DNA of 47,549 nucleotides from Spirabiliibacterium mucosae (GCF_014884965.1 NZ_JABTBO010000019.1:1-47549); one strand, 5' to 3'; counted from the stretch's first letter, positions 9,595-17,721 are shown. Numbers and translations: made by a program. The notes: generated by a model from the sequence alone, not told the origin.

Positions 9595-10035
9595 ATGACG
9601 TTGAAAACTGCATTTGTAATGGGGCTTTTGTGTGTGGCCAGCAGTGCGTGGGCCAACACAGACGTAGAGCCGGTGGGCAAAGACATTCAAAGCTCGCCTG
9701 AAAACGTGGCGCCGGCATTTCATAATAATCCAAAAGAAACCGAGCCTGCGGCACTGAACTATGTGAATCAGCCACCGATGATCCCACACAGTATTAAAAA
9801 TTATCAGGTGACTAAAAATCAAAACCAATGCCTCAACTGCCACAGCGTAGCGGCCTCGCGTGCCACAGGTGCGCCACGCATCAGCCCAACGCACTTTGTC
9901 AGCCGTGACGGCAAAGTCAGCGGCAGCCTTGCGCCGCGGCGCTATTTCTGTCTTCAATGCCACGTGCCGCAAGCGGAAGTTGAGCCGATTATCGAAAACG
10001 AATTTAAACCGCTACCAGGCTATGGGAGCAACTAA
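9595..10035 (+). CDS. napB: NapB, periplasmic diheme cytochrome c subunit
   Basis: Small electron-transfer subunit that donates to NapA. 146 residues with a cleavable signal peptide (residues 1-20, ending SSAWA). Two heme attachment motifs are CLNCH (79-83) and CLQCH (119-123). The conserved NapB segment around PPMIPHSI precedes the first heme. It starts 9 bases after napH, and its stop overlaps the napC ATG by one base. Covalent heme attachment needs the ccm system, which is not in the window. Confidence 0.95.
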   Translation: MTLKTAFVMGLLCVASSAWANTDVEPVGKDIQSSPENVAPAFHNNPKETEPAALNYVNQPPMIPHSIKNYQVTKNQNQCLNCHSVAASRATGAPRISPTHFVSRDGKVSGSLAPRRYFCLQCHVPQAEVEPIIENEFKPLPGYGSN

Positions 10036-10634
10036 TGGCTGAGAAAAAACCGAACATCATTACACGTTTTTGGCGTTGGTTTCGCACCCCAAGCAAGCTG
10101 GCGATTGGCACGCTGCTGATTATCGGCTTTATCGCAGGGGTTGTATCTTGGGTGGGCTTTAACTACAGCCTGGAGCAAACCAACACAGAAGAGTTCTGCG
10201 TCAGCTGCCACAGCAACGACGTTTACCCAGAATACCTGCACACCGCGCATTACCAAAACCGCAGCGGCGTGAAGGCCACTTGCCCAGACTGCCACGTGCC
10301 GCACCAATTTGTGCCGAAAATTATCCGCAAATTGAAAGCCAGCCGTGAGGTTTATGCGCACGTGATGGGCTACACCGACACCATCGAAAAATTCAACGCC
10401 CGCCGGCTGCACATGGCTGAACGCGAATGGGAACGCATGAAAGAAACCCAATCGCAAGAGTGCCGCAATTGTCACAACTTTGACAACATGGATTTCAGCC
10501 AACAAAAATCCGTGGCGGCCAAAATGCACCGTAAAGCGATTGAAAACGGCAACAGCTGCATCGACTGCCACAAAGGCATCGCCCACCAGCTGCCAGACAT
10601 GAGCGAAGTGAAAGACGCCACCGCCATTCACTAA
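10035..10634 (+). CDS. napC: NapC, membrane-anchored tetraheme quinol dehydrogenase
   Basis: NapC/NirT-family cytochrome that takes electrons from menaquinol and passes them to NapB. 199 residues. One N-terminal membrane anchor (about residues 21-43, LAIGTLLIIGFIAGVVSWVG) is followed by a periplasmic domain with four CXXCH motifs at 55-59, 83-87, 143-147 and 175-179. It is the last gene of the operon. A strong hairpin follows 10 bases after the stop. The presence of both NapGH and NapC implies two routes from the quinol pool, as in E. coli and H. influenzae. Confidence 0.95.
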   Translation: MAEKKPNIITRFWRWFRTPSKLAIGTLLIIGFIAGVVSWVGFNYSLEQTNTEEFCVSCHSNDVYPEYLHTAHYQNRSGVKATCPDCHVPHQFVPKIIRKLKASREVYAHVMGYTDTIEKFNARRLHMAEREWERMKETQSQECRNCHNFDNMDFSQQKSVAAKMHRKAIENGNSCIDCHKGIAHQLPDMSEVKDATAIH

Positions 10635-10643
10635 TCCCCTCCT

Positions 10644-10680
10644 GCCAAGGCTCGCGCCGTGTTGAGCCTTGGCTGACCGC
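10644..10680 (+). terminator. Hairpin ending the nap operon
   Basis: GCCAAGGCTC (10644-10653) and GAGCCTTGGC (10664-10673) form a perfect 10-base stem with a 10-base loop. The T run is delayed and short (CTTTT at 10682-10686), so termination efficiency is uncertain. Confidence 0.6.
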
Positions 10681-10714
10681 ACTTTTAATTATTTCAAGAT
10701 TTTAAAAAAATGTG

Positions 10715-10743
10715 TTGATTTGTCATTTTTTGTATATTAAAAT
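10715..10743 (+). promoter_or_regulatory. Candidate sigma-70 promoter of the repeat lipoprotein
   Basis: TTGATT (10715-10720), a 17-base spacer, then TAAAAT (10738-10743), about 33 bases before the ATG. The region is AT-rich relative to its surroundings. An AAGGA ribosome site precedes the ATG. Confidence 0.45.
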
Positions 10744-10776
10744 CCGCGCTCTTTTTTACCCAAACAAGGATATTAA

Positions 10777-11985
10777 ATGAAAAAAACCTTATTAACCACG
10801 CTGTTATGCTCTCTGATGATCACCGCCTGTTCCAGTGGCGGCAGTGATGATGGCCAAAGCAACAGCAATCAAAACACAGAACAACGCGTGAAAGACAAAG
10901 CGAAAGCACAAGCCGATAAAGCAGAAAAGAAAGCTCAAGACGCCAAAGCCGATGCCAAAGACAAAGCTGATGAGCTAAAAGACAAAGCCAAAGCAGAAGC
11001 TGATAAAGCAGAAGACAAAGCGAAAGACGCCAAAGCTGATGCCAAAGACAAAGCCGATGAGCTGAAAGACAAAGCCAAAGCGGAAGCTGACAAAGCCGAA
11101 GAGAAAGCGAAAGGCGCACAAGCCGACGCCAAAGACAAAGCCGATGAGCTGAAAGATAAAGCTAAAGCGGAAGCTGACAAAGCCGAAGAGAAAGCCAAAA
11201 ACGCGAAAGCCGACGCCAAAGACAAAGCTGATGAGCTAAAAGACAAAGCCAAAGCAGAAGCTGACAAAACAGAAGACAAAGCGAAAGACGCGAAAGCTGA
11301 CGCTAAAGACAAAGCCGATGAGCTGAAAGACAAAGCCAAAGCGGAAGCTGACAAAGCCGAAGACAAAGCAAAAGATGCTAAAGCCGATGCCAAAGACAAA
11401 GCTGATGAGCTCAAAGACAAAGCCGATGAAAAATTGCGTGATGCCAAAATGCCACCGGCGTACATGACAGTAGATGTCAACGGTACTCAAATGGATCTCA
11501 CTTTGGGTGAAGATGCAGGCATACCTGGATATAATGACCTACGTTATGATGAAAACATCGATAGCCGTTACAGCGCAAATTATCAGCACAGCGTATTTGG
11601 TTATGTTATCGATAAAAAAGCAGAAACGAGTAACTTCTTCGCGCAGGGTGAAAGCACGCTCGAGGCGAACATGCCAACGGAAGGCCTCGTCGACTATCAC
11701 GGTGATGCATTATTCTTCGCTGGTAGCGACTTGCAAGAAGGTAGCGCAAACCTGTCAGCCAATTTTGGTGAAAAAACGGTTGAAGGTGCCATTATTCGTC
11801 GCACTGGAGATAAAATCGCCCAATTCCGTGGTGATATTCACGGCAACCGCTTCAGCGCCAATGAAGACGGTTTGAACATGGACGGTGGCTTTTATGGCGA
11901 GAGCGCACAAGAAGCGGCAGGCAAGTTTGAAGGCCGCGTACATGATAAAGAGATTACGGGTGCATTTGCCGTTAAACAACAGTAA
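10777..11985 (+). CDS. Surface lipoprotein with 29-residue charged repeats and a TbpB-like C-terminal barrel
   Basis: 402 residues in three parts. A lipoprotein signal ends at MITAC with lipid cysteine C18, followed by Ser/Gly/Asp. Residues 35-224 are an alanine/lysine/aspartate repeat region (unit KDKADELKDKAKAEADKAED plus nine more residues), with five full 29-residue copies and partial copies at both ends. It resembles LEA-type or coiled-coil helical rods. The C-terminal part (about 225-402) ends with GGFYGESAQEAAGKFEG and GAFAVKQ. That GFYG...GxF...GAF pattern is typical of the small beta-barrel of TbpB and other Slam-exported surface lipoproteins. Function is unknown. I infer a cell-surface protein held away from the membrane by a helical stalk. 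No Slam gene is nearby. It stands alone between two terminators. Confidence 0.8.
   Translation: MKKTLLTTLLCSLMITACSSGGSDDGQSNSNQNTEQRVKDKAKAQADKAEKKAQDAKADAKDKADELKDKAKAEADKAEDKAKDAKADAKDKADELKDKAKAEADKAEEKAKGAQADAKDKADELKDKAKAEADKAEEKAKNAKADAKDKADELKDKAKAEADKTEDKAKDAKADAKDKADELKDKAKAEADKAEDKAKDAKADAKDKADELKDKADEKLRDAKMPPAYMTVDVNGTQMDLTLGEDAGIPGYNDLRYDENIDSRYSANYQHSVFGYVIDKKAETSNFFAQGESTLEANMPTEGLVDYHGDALFFAGSDLQEGSANLSANFGEKTVEGAIIRRTGDKIAQFRGDIHGNRFSANEDGLNMDGGFYGESAQEAAGKFEGRVHDKEITGAFAVKQQ
10957..11391 (+). repeat. Five tandem 87-bp repeats coding 29 residues each
   Basis: Copies start at 10957, 11044, 11131, 11218 and 11305, each exactly 87 bases, with a partial copy continuing to about 11450. 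Protein differences are few (AED/AEE/TED and KDA/KGA/KNA), with scattered synonymous changes. Multiples of three keep the frame, so copy number can change by recombination without breaking the gene. Confidence 0.85.
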
Positions 11986-12005
11986 TCATACCCAGATCGC
12001 AAAAA

Positions 12006-12030
12006 CCTCACCCTTGGGTGAGGTTTTTTT
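12006..12030 (+). terminator. Rho-independent terminator after the repeat lipoprotein
   Basis: CCTCACCC (12006-12013) and GGGTGAGG (12016-12023) form an 8-base stem with a 2-base loop, flanked by five A and seven T. It can serve both this gene and the convergent DUF4198 gene. Confidence 0.9.
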
Positions 12031-12049
12031 GTTTCTGACCGCACTTTTA

Positions 12050-12763
12050 TTATTTGGCGGCTTTGAAAGCTAAGGTGCCGGTGAGTTGCAAGGTTTGCGC
12101 TTTGTCGTCTTGCAGCTGGTATGGCAGTTTGGCGGTGGCGCCGAGGATTTGGTAGCCGTCTTGCGCTTTGCGCAGTGTCAATTCGGCCACGCCGTCTTTG
12201 ATGGACACATCGTCAAGGTCGCCGGCTTGGTCTTCAAACTCCACGTTGTTGAACGGCTGGCCGTTGTAGGTGACGAGCACTTTGAGTTTGTCGCCTTCTT
12301 TCAAGGTCAACGGGTTGCTCAGCGGGGTTACTTCCAGTTTCAAGCCCACCGGTTTGCTGTAAGTATCATTCCAGGTAAAGATGCTTTTGCCGAGTTTGTA
12401 GATGCGGCGAGAGTCAAAAATCACGCCTTGCACCTCGGTGCGCGGTTTGTGAAAATGTTTATCCGCGGTGAAGGTGAAGTAGCCGTAGTCGTATTCTGCG
12501 GTCATCAAGCCGACTTTAGCGTTTTCGTCTTTTAAGCTGACGTTGCCGTTTTGGTAGTCAAACCCGACTTTCAGGCGTTTGCCAGCGTTGTCGTAGGCGC
12601 TCACGCCGATCACTTGTTGAAAATCCGGCAACTCCCAGTGGTCGTCGGCCCAAAATTGGATGCCGTAGCCTTGATCGGTATGCACTGGGAACAAATTATG
12701 CGCGTTGGCCGCGGTGGCGAACAGCCCTGCAAAGGCGAGGGCGTAGAGTGATTTGAGTTTCAT
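12050..12763 (-). CDS. Periplasmic DUF4198-family protein, Fur-controlled
   Basis: 237 residues with a clear signal peptide (residues 1-21, AGLFATAANA) and mature start HNLFPV. The DUF4198 family is made of periplasmic beta-rich proteins often linked to metal (nickel, cobalt or iron) uptake loci. Features of the family seen here are the histidine just after cleavage, the ADDHWELPDF region, DKHFHKP, and a C-terminal Ig-like domain (LKEGDKLKVLVTYNGQPF). Its promoter is overlapped by a near-perfect Fur box, so expression should rise when iron is scarce. It lies just after fetAB on the same strand but has its own promoter and is separated from fetB by a hairpin. The metal bound, if any, cannot be told from sequence. 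Confidence 0.75.
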   Translation of the reverse strand: MKLKSLYALAFAGLFATAANAHNLFPVHTDQGYGIQFWADDHWELPDFQQVIGVSAYDNAGKRLKVGFDYQNGNVSLKDENAKVGLMTAEYDYGYFTFTADKHFHKPRTEVQGVIFDSRRIYKLGKSIFTWNDTYSKPVGLKLEVTPLSNPLTLKEGDKLKVLVTYNGQPFNNVEFEDQAGDLDDVSIKDGVAELTLRKAQDGYQILGATAKLPYQLQDDKAQTLQLTGTLAFKAAK

Positions 12764-12796
12764 TGAAATGTCCTTTTGTGAATAAATTGCAAAAGG

Positions 12797-12825
12797 ATAT
12801 TATCACGAATGATAACTATTATCAA
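12797..12825 (-). promoter_or_regulatory. Promoter with overlapping Fur box for the DUF4198 gene
   Basis: On the minus strand TTGATA (12825-12820), 17 bases, then TAATAT (12802-12797). The dyad TGATAAC-T-ATTATCA at 12810-12824 differs from the 7-1-7 Fur consensus TGATAATNATTATCA at one position. It covers the spacer and part of the -35 element, ideal for repression by iron-loaded Fur. Confidence 0.8.
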
Positions 12826-12830
12826 AATAT

Positions 12831-12852
12831 AAAGTGCGGTTGACCGCACTTT
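12831..12852 (-). terminator. Paired uptake signals forming the fetB terminator
   Basis: AAAGTGCGGT (12831-12840) and ACCGCACTTT (12843-12852) are two uptake signals in inverted orientation with a 2-base loop. The fetB stop codon overlaps the hairpin. On the minus strand it is followed by AT-rich sequence. Confidence 0.65.
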
Positions 12853-13627
12853 ATCGTGGCAAGGTGATTTGATTGCGATCGTTATACAACGAGCGGTAAC
12901 CAAAATGCAGCGCGCCGAACAGCGACAGGCTGACCACGGTGCAAATGGCGATCATAATCGCGATTTGATACAACACCGCGGTGCTCGGCAAGGTGCCTGA
13001 GAGAATTTGGCCCGTCATCATGCCTGGCAGGGCGATAATCCCCATCCCAACCATCGAGTTGAGGGTGGGCAAAAGTGCGGTTTCCAGCGCTTGGTTGACA
13101 TACGGCAGCAAAATCTTCTCTGGCGTCACGCCGAAATTGAGCAGCGTGCTGATTTTGTCGTTTTCGCTGCGCAGACTCTCGCGGAAGGTTTTCAGGCCTA
13201 AGTTAAGTGCGGTCATGGCGTTACCCATCATCATGCCGCCTAGGGGGATGACATACTGCGGGTTGAAGAGATCTTGATTGGCCACCACCAGCACAAAAAA
13301 GGCCAAAATCGACAAGCCCGAGCCGCTCAACGACAGCGCCACCGCCAGTTTAAAGCGTGGGTTGAGCATCGGGTTTTTCGACAGTACGCGGTGGATCGCA
13401 AAGGCGATCATCGCCGCCACATACGCCAGTGTAAACAGCGGATTTTCATGCCCGAAAATATACGTCAGCACCCAGCCGGCGATGATGAGCTGCACCGTCA
13501 TGCGCAAGCTGGCGACAAACAACAGCCGTGTTTGCGCGATGTTGTTTTTCTTCATCACATAAAGGACGATCAAAAGCAGCAGATAAACCAAGCTGAAGTT
13601 CAGCAGATTCATGCTCACCGTGTTCAT
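12851..13627 (-). CDS. fetB: FetB-like iron export ABC permease (UPF0014)
   Basis: Membrane permease of the FetAB (YbbLM) exporter, which in E. coli exports iron and protects against peroxide stress. 258 residues with about seven hydrophobic helices. Conserved family segments are IPLGGMMMGNAMTALNLGL and NSMVGMGIIALPGMMTGQIL. The start at 13627 is chosen because AGGAGGGCGC precedes it and the ATG overlaps the fetA stop (ATGA). A second Met five codons in is possible. It pairs with the ATPase fetA upstream. Substrate is assigned by homology only. Confidence 0.88.
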   Translation of the reverse strand: MNTVSMNLLNFSLVYLLLLIVLYVMKKNNIAQTRLLFVASLRMTVQLIIAGWVLTYIFGHENPLFTLAYVAAMIAFAIHRVLSKNPMLNPRFKLAVALSLSGSGLSILAFFVLVVANQDLFNPQYVIPLGGMMMGNAMTALNLGLKTFRESLRSENDKISTLLNFGVTPEKILLPYVNQALETALLPTLNSMVGMGIIALPGMMTGQILSGTLPSTAVLYQIAIMIAICTVVSLSLFGALHFGYRSLYNDRNQITLPR

Positions 13628-14262
13628 GCGCCCTCCTTGTGGATGTGAATACTATTTTGTGCAAAGCGCTGCACCAGTGGCTCGTCGTGGCTGATCACGA
13701 TCGGCGTGATGCCCTCGCGCTGGCAAAAGGCGAGCACATCGCCCACCACTTGCGTGGCCAAGCGTTCATCCAGTGCCGAGGTTGGCTCGTCAAGCAGCAA
13801 CACGGTCGGTTTGAGGCTCAAGGCGATGGCGATAAACACCCGCTGCTGCTCGCCGCCTGAAAGGTGGCTGCAGTCACTGTCCAACCCAAACTGTTGCGCT
13901 TGGCTGAGAGCTAAATAGGGTGCCATTTCCTCATCACTGAGCGGCACCTTGCCCAAGTAGTGATAAAACTGGTTGAAATTATCCCGAATGCTGCCCGGGA
14001 AGAGATAAAGCCGCTGGTTGACCAGCAAGATCTCACGGCGCAGGGTGATGGTGTCAAGGGTGGCGATATCCTGCCCTTGATAAAAAATCGTGCCACTAAA
14101 GGGCGTGAGCGTGGCGTTGAGCAGGCGAAACAGCGTGCTTTTGCCCGCACCGCTGGGGCCTTGCAAAAACGTGACCTGCCCTGGCGCAATGCTGACGTTC
14201 GGGTATCGCAGGCAGGTTTGTGCTGAATAGCATAGGTTATCCAGCCGAATCAGTGCATCCAT
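13624..14262 (-). CDS. fetA: FetA-like ABC ATPase of the iron exporter
   Basis: ATP-binding subunit partnering FetB. 212 residues. Walker A GPSGAGKST (35-43), signature LSGGEQQR (134-141), Walker B VLLLDEP, then TSALDE and the switch histidine in VISHDEP. The short length, without a C-terminal regulatory domain, fits the YbbL subgroup. Its stop overlaps the fetB start by four bases, so translation is coupled. The neighbour downstream is Fur-controlled, which supports an iron context, but I see no Fur box before fetA itself. Confidence 0.88.
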   Translation of the reverse strand: MDALIRLDNLCYSAQTCLRYPNVSIAPGQVTFLQGPSGAGKSTLFRLLNATLTPFSGTIFYQGQDIATLDTITLRREILLVNQRLYLFPGSIRDNFNQFYHYLGKVPLSDEEMAPYLALSQAQQFGLDSDCSHLSGGEQQRVFIAIALSLKPTVLLLDEPTSALDERLATQVVGDVLAFCQREGITPIVISHDEPLVQRFAQNSIHIHKEGA

Positions 14263-14361
14263 AAAATATCCTTACAAAATCTGCTACTATTAAGCCAAAT
14301 TTAGCGGATAATTTCAAACACATTTACCCAACCGCACTTTGCTTTTGGCGCCACGCGTGGG

Positions 14362-15306
14362 CTATTTGCGTAATTTGACTTGGGCGATTTTGTGGTTGGC
14401 GCCTTTAACCAAAATCAGATTGGCGCGCTCGCGGCTTGGTAAGATATTTTCACGCAAGTTGAGGCCGTTGATCTCGTCCCAAATTTGGTTCGCCGTGGCC
14501 ACCGCCTCGTCTTCGGAGAGCTTGGAATAGTGATGGAAATAGGAGTTCGGGTCACTAAAGGCGCTTTTACGGAAGTTGAGAAAGCGCTTGATATACCAGC
14601 TTTTCAGCAGTGATTCTTTGGCATCGACAAAAATGGAGAAATCGACAAAATCAGAGACAAACAGCCGATCGGGGTTTTTGGCGTGATGAGCGCTGGTTTG
14701 CAGCACGTTGAGGCCTTCTAAAATCAAGATATCCGGCTGGTCAACCACGTTGAATTGGTTGGGGATGATGTCATAGGTCAAGTGCGAATAAATCGGCGCT
14801 TTCACCTCACGCTTGCCAGATTTGATATCCGAGATAAATTGAATCAAGCGCTGGGTGTCATAGGAAATCGGGAAGCCCTTTTTGTGCAGCAAATCGTGTT
14901 GTTGCAAATGCGCTAAGGGATATAAAAAGCCGTCGGTTGTGATCAAATCCACCTTGCGCGGTTGTGGCCAGCGGCTAAGCAGGGATTGCAAAATCCGCGC
15001 ACTGGTGCTTTTGCCCACCGATACGCTGCCGGCGATACTGATGATATAGGGCACGTTGGCGGATTTCACGCCTAAAAAGCGGTGCAACACTGCTTGGCGG
15101 GCGAGGTTTTCTTCAATAAAATAGTTGACCAAACGGGTCAGCGGCAAGTAAATGGTGCTGACCTCATCCAATGACAGCTCTTCGTTGAACCCCAGCAGCG
15201 GCTCTAAGTCTTGCTCGGTGAGCGTCATCGGCACACTTTTACGCAACGCCGCCCACTGCGGGCGGTTGAATTCCATAAAGGGTGTGTATTTTTGGTCAGC
15301 TTTCAT
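14362..15306 (-). CDS. coaA: Pantothenate kinase (type I)
   Basis: Phosphorylates pantothenate to 4'-phosphopantothenate, the first and regulated step of coenzyme A synthesis, in the cytoplasm. 314 residues, standard for the bacterial type I (PanK) family. P-loop GSVSVGKST (93-101). Family segments include [32 protein letters not shown] and [12 protein letters not shown]. Two later CoA genes in the window (coaB and coaC, fused at 42587) act on its product. It stands alone on the minus strand behind a frameshifted HAD gene. Confidence 0.96.
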   Translation of the reverse strand: MKADQKYTPFMEFNRPQWAALRKSVPMTLTEQDLEPLLGFNEELSLDEVSTIYLPLTRLVNYFIEENLARQAVLHRFLGVKSANVPYIISIAGSVSVGKSTSARILQSLLSRWPQPRKVDLITTDGFLYPLAHLQQHDLLHKKGFPISYDTQRLIQFISDIKSGKREVKAPIYSHLTYDIIPNQFNVVDQPDILILEGLNVLQTSAHHAKNPDRLFVSDFVDFSIFVDAKESLLKSWYIKRFLNFRKSAFSDPNSYFHHYSKLSEDEAVATANQIWDEINGLNLRENILPSRERANLILVKGANHKIAQVKLRK

Positions 15307-15336
15307 CGGGTATCCTCTGTTCTGACGGTCATAGTA

Positions 15337-16148
15337 TCACGAGTTGGTGATTAAACCTAAGTGCAAAAGTGCATTTTTTAACCCGTCTTGTTCAATATCG
15401 CCACAGACATAATCCGCCTTGGCTTTAAGCTGCGCATGGCCATTGCCCATCGCCACACCAAAGCCGACCGCACTGATCATTTCCAAATCATTCAAGCCGT
15501 CGCCAAAGGCCACCGCGTTTTTCGCCTCCAGGTTGAAGTGCGATAGCACCGCTTGAATGCCGCGTGCCTTCGAGCCATCACGGCTGAGCACATCGACGGC
15601 GTCGTCATGCCAGCGCACCACGCGCAGGCGTGATTGCAACAGCGGCGCACGAGCCACTTGCGCATCTTGGCTGGCGTCATAAAACGCCAGCATTTGATAA
15701 ACCGCACTTTGCTGATAAAAATCAGGGTCAACGATATAACGCTCGGTAATCGGGCGCAGGGCGTTGTCCACTTTGGCTGTTTGGCGATTGACCGCGATAG
15801 CCTCATGGCCAACAAAGGCGTAATCAATCCCAAGGCGGGTGAAAAACGCCACCATCTCTTCAATCTCGCTTTGCGCCAGCGGGAAGCTGGCGAGCGGTTG
15901 CCCTTGGTAGCAGTTGTATTGGCCGTTAATACTAACAAAAAGATCGATTGGCAGTTCGGCGATAAGTTGGTCAATTTGTGCCGGCAGCGCGCACAACGCA
16001 CGCCCTGTTGCAATGGCAGGGATGATGCCATTGGCCTTTAACTGCGCCAGCGCGGGCGCAACCGAGCTTGGCAGGGTGTTTTTGTGTTTGATGTATAAGG
16101 TTTCGTCGATGTCAAAAAGACAATTTTAATCTGGTCGGGTGAAAGCAT
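15337..16148 (-). pseudogene. Cof-type HAD phosphatase, interrupted by a one-base frameshift
   Basis: Cof/YidA-like cytoplasmic sugar-phosphate phosphatase of the HAD superfamily. From the ATG at 16148 the protein begins MLSPDQIKIVF and then leaves frame. The expected catalytic motif FDIDETLYIKHKNTLP continues in the next frame. One T missing from the run opposite 16114-16118 (five where six are needed) accounts for it. The remaining frame is intact to 15337, with cap-domain sequence, the motif III lysine (DGSKARGI) and motif IV FGDGLNDLEMI. The repaired length is about 270 residues, normal for the family. Read as is, the only open frame starts after the nucleophile aspartate and would be inactive. 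Sequencing error is likely. Substrate unknown. Confidence 0.8.
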
Positions 16149-16188
16149 AAAATCCGTTATGTCGCTTGCAAAGCGGGCATATTACCAT

Positions 16189-16210
16189 TTTTTCGAGCCT
16201 GATCGCATAA
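16189..16210 (+). promoter_or_regulatory. CRP-S (Sxy-dependent) competence site upstream of comF
   Basis: TTTTTCGAGCCTGATCGCATAA has the form T(T/G)CGA-N6-TCGCA with flanking T and A runs, the Pasteurellaceae CRP-S site used with Sxy during competence. It differs from the symmetric core at one base. A CATAAT -10 element lies at 16247-16252, about 50 bases from the site centre. Confidence 0.75.
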
Positions 16211-16258
16211 CTTATCACAAAAAATGTCGCCACCGAGGGATTTTGGCATAATGGCGCT

Positions 16259-16969
16259 ATGTCTGTGTTGCTCAACCACCTTGCCCATGCCCTTGCCCCG
16301 CGCTGCCTGCTCTGCCAGCGTGCTTTGGGCCATGCGCGCTTTGGGCTGTGCAGCCGCTGCTGGCGTGCGCTGCCCCGCGCGCCGTGCTGTGGCCGCTGTG
16401 GGCTTGTGCTGCCACACAGTGCCGCGCAATGTGGCCAGTGCTTATCCGCGCCGCCGCGCTGGCAGCATTTGGTGCAGGTCACGCCCTATGCCCCGCCCCT
16501 GAGCGGCTGGATTCATCGCTTCAAATTCACCGGCGGCTTTGCCCTTGACCGCACTTTGGCACGCTTATTACTGCTGGCGATTTTAGACCACCGCCGGCGC
16601 TACCTCACGCCACTGCCCGATGCCATCATCCCTGTGCCGCTGCACCCCCGCCGGCACAAGCGCCGAGGTTATAACCAAGCCGAGCAGCTCGCGCACTATC
16701 TCGCCCACTGGCTTGGGATAGAGCTTGTCACCACCGCCGTGGTGCGCGCCTATGCCGTGCCGCCCCAGCGGGGCTTGAGTGCGCGGGCGCGGCAGGAAAA
16801 TATTCGCCATGTGTTTAAAGCCACCACCTCGCTGAAAGGCAAGCACATTGCGCTGGTTGATGATGTGGTCACCACTGGCGCCACCGTCAATGAGCTGTGC
16901 CGCGTGCTCAAACGCGCGGGTGCACGCGCGGTGAGCGTTTGGTGCTTGTGTCGCAGCCAAGGGCATTGA
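16259..16969 (+). CDS. comF: ComF-family competence protein
   Basis: Needed for natural transformation in Pasteurellaceae, probably acting on incoming single-stranded DNA in the cytoplasm. 236 residues. Residues 16-65 carry four CXXC-like pairs (CLLCQRA, CSRCWRA, CCGRCG, CGQC) that should bind zinc. The C-terminal half is a phosphoribosyltransferase fold with PVPLHPRRHKRRGYNQAEQL and the PRPP loop LVDDVVTTGATVNE. A CRP-S site upstream indicates induction by CRP with Sxy. In H. influenzae comF is the last gene of comABCDEF, but here it stands alone. The comF-nfuA order matches gntX-nfuA in E. coli. No strong ribosome site precedes the ATG, so the start is less certain. Confidence 0.9.
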   Translation: MSVLLNHLAHALAPRCLLCQRALGHARFGLCSRCWRALPRAPCCGRCGLVLPHSAAQCGQCLSAPPRWQHLVQVTPYAPPLSGWIHRFKFTGGFALDRTLARLLLLAILDHRRRYLTPLPDAIIPVPLHPRRHKRRGYNQAEQLAHYLAHWLGIELVTTAVVRAYAVPPQRGLSARARQENIRHVFKATTSLKGKHIALVDDVVTTGATVNELCRVLKRAGARAVSVWCLCRSQGH

Positions 16970-17057
16970 GTGCTGGAAAAAAGTGCGGTTTAGGGGTATG
17001 ATAACAGGCATAATTCCGACAATTTAAGTCGGATATTGACGAATAATAAGGACAATT

Positions 17058-17639
17058 ATGTATATTACTATTTCACCAGCCGCACAGGCGCATTTTCGTA
17101 AATTGCTCGACCAACAAGAAGAGGGCACCAATATCCGCATTTTTGTGGTTAACCCAGGCACCCCAAACGCCGAGTGCGGCGTGTCTTACTGCCCGCCGAA
17201 TGCGGTGGAAGCGGCCGACACGGAGCTGAAATACGACACTTTTTCAGCCTTTGTGGATGAGGTCAGCTACCCATTTTTAGAAGACGCCGAGCTTGATTTT
17301 GTCACCGACGAAATGGGCTCACAGCTCACGCTGAAAGCGCCTAACGCCAAAATGAAAAAAGTCGCCGACGACGCACCGTTAATTGAGCGGGTCGATTATG
17401 TCATTCAAACCCAAATCAACCCGCAACTGGCCAGCCACGGCGGGCGCATCACCTTGATTGAGCTGACCGACGACGGCGTGGCAGTGTTACAATTCGGCGG
17501 CGGCTGCAACGGCTGTTCAATGGTGGACGTGACCTTGAAAGATGGCGTTGAAAAACAACTGCTCGAGCAATTTGCCGGCGAGTTAAACGGCGTGCGCGAT
17601 GTCACCGACCACCAACGTGGCGAGCACTCTTACTACTAA
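17058..17639 (+). CDS. nfuA: Fe-S biogenesis scaffold/carrier NfuA
   Basis: Delivers [4Fe-4S] clusters to client enzymes, important under oxidative or iron stress. 193 residues. An N-terminal degenerate A-type (IscA-like) domain (about 1-95) precedes the C-terminal Nfu domain, with the cluster-binding C150 and C153 in [15 protein letters not shown] precedes the ATG. It lies 88 bases after comF and ends in a paired-uptake-signal terminator. Confidence 0.95.
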   Translation: MYITISPAAQAHFRKLLDQQEEGTNIRIFVVNPGTPNAECGVSYCPPNAVEAADTELKYDTFSAFVDEVSYPFLEDAELDFVTDEMGSQLTLKAPNAKMKKVADDAPLIERVDYVIQTQINPQLASHGGRITLIELTDDGVAVLQFGGGCNGCSMVDVTLKDGVEKQLLEQFAGELNGVRDVTDHQRGEHSYY

Positions 17640-17646
17640 TTACCCT

Positions 17647-17687
17647 GCAAAAAGTGCGGTTGGGTTTCAAACCACCGCACTTTTTGC
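17647..17687 (+). terminator. Paired uptake signals forming the nfuA terminator
   Basis: GCAAAAAGTGCGGT (17647-17660) and ACCGCACTTTTTGC (17674-17687) are perfect complements over 14 bases and contain two opposite uptake signals. A GGTTT/AAACC pair in the loop can extend the stem. Confidence 0.8.
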
Positions 17688-17721
17688 TATGTTAAGCCTT
17701 TTCAACTGACCGCAAAAGACT

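Noticed and set aside
10885-11450. CRISPR-like array
   Set aside because: The 87-base units are contiguous without unique spacers, stay in frame and encode protein repeats.
10935-11480. Long antisense frame rich in Ser/Ala/Leu opposite the repeat lipoprotein
   Set aside because: It is a by-product of the GCC/GCT/AAA/GAC repeat codons on the plus strand, with no ribosome site or known domain.
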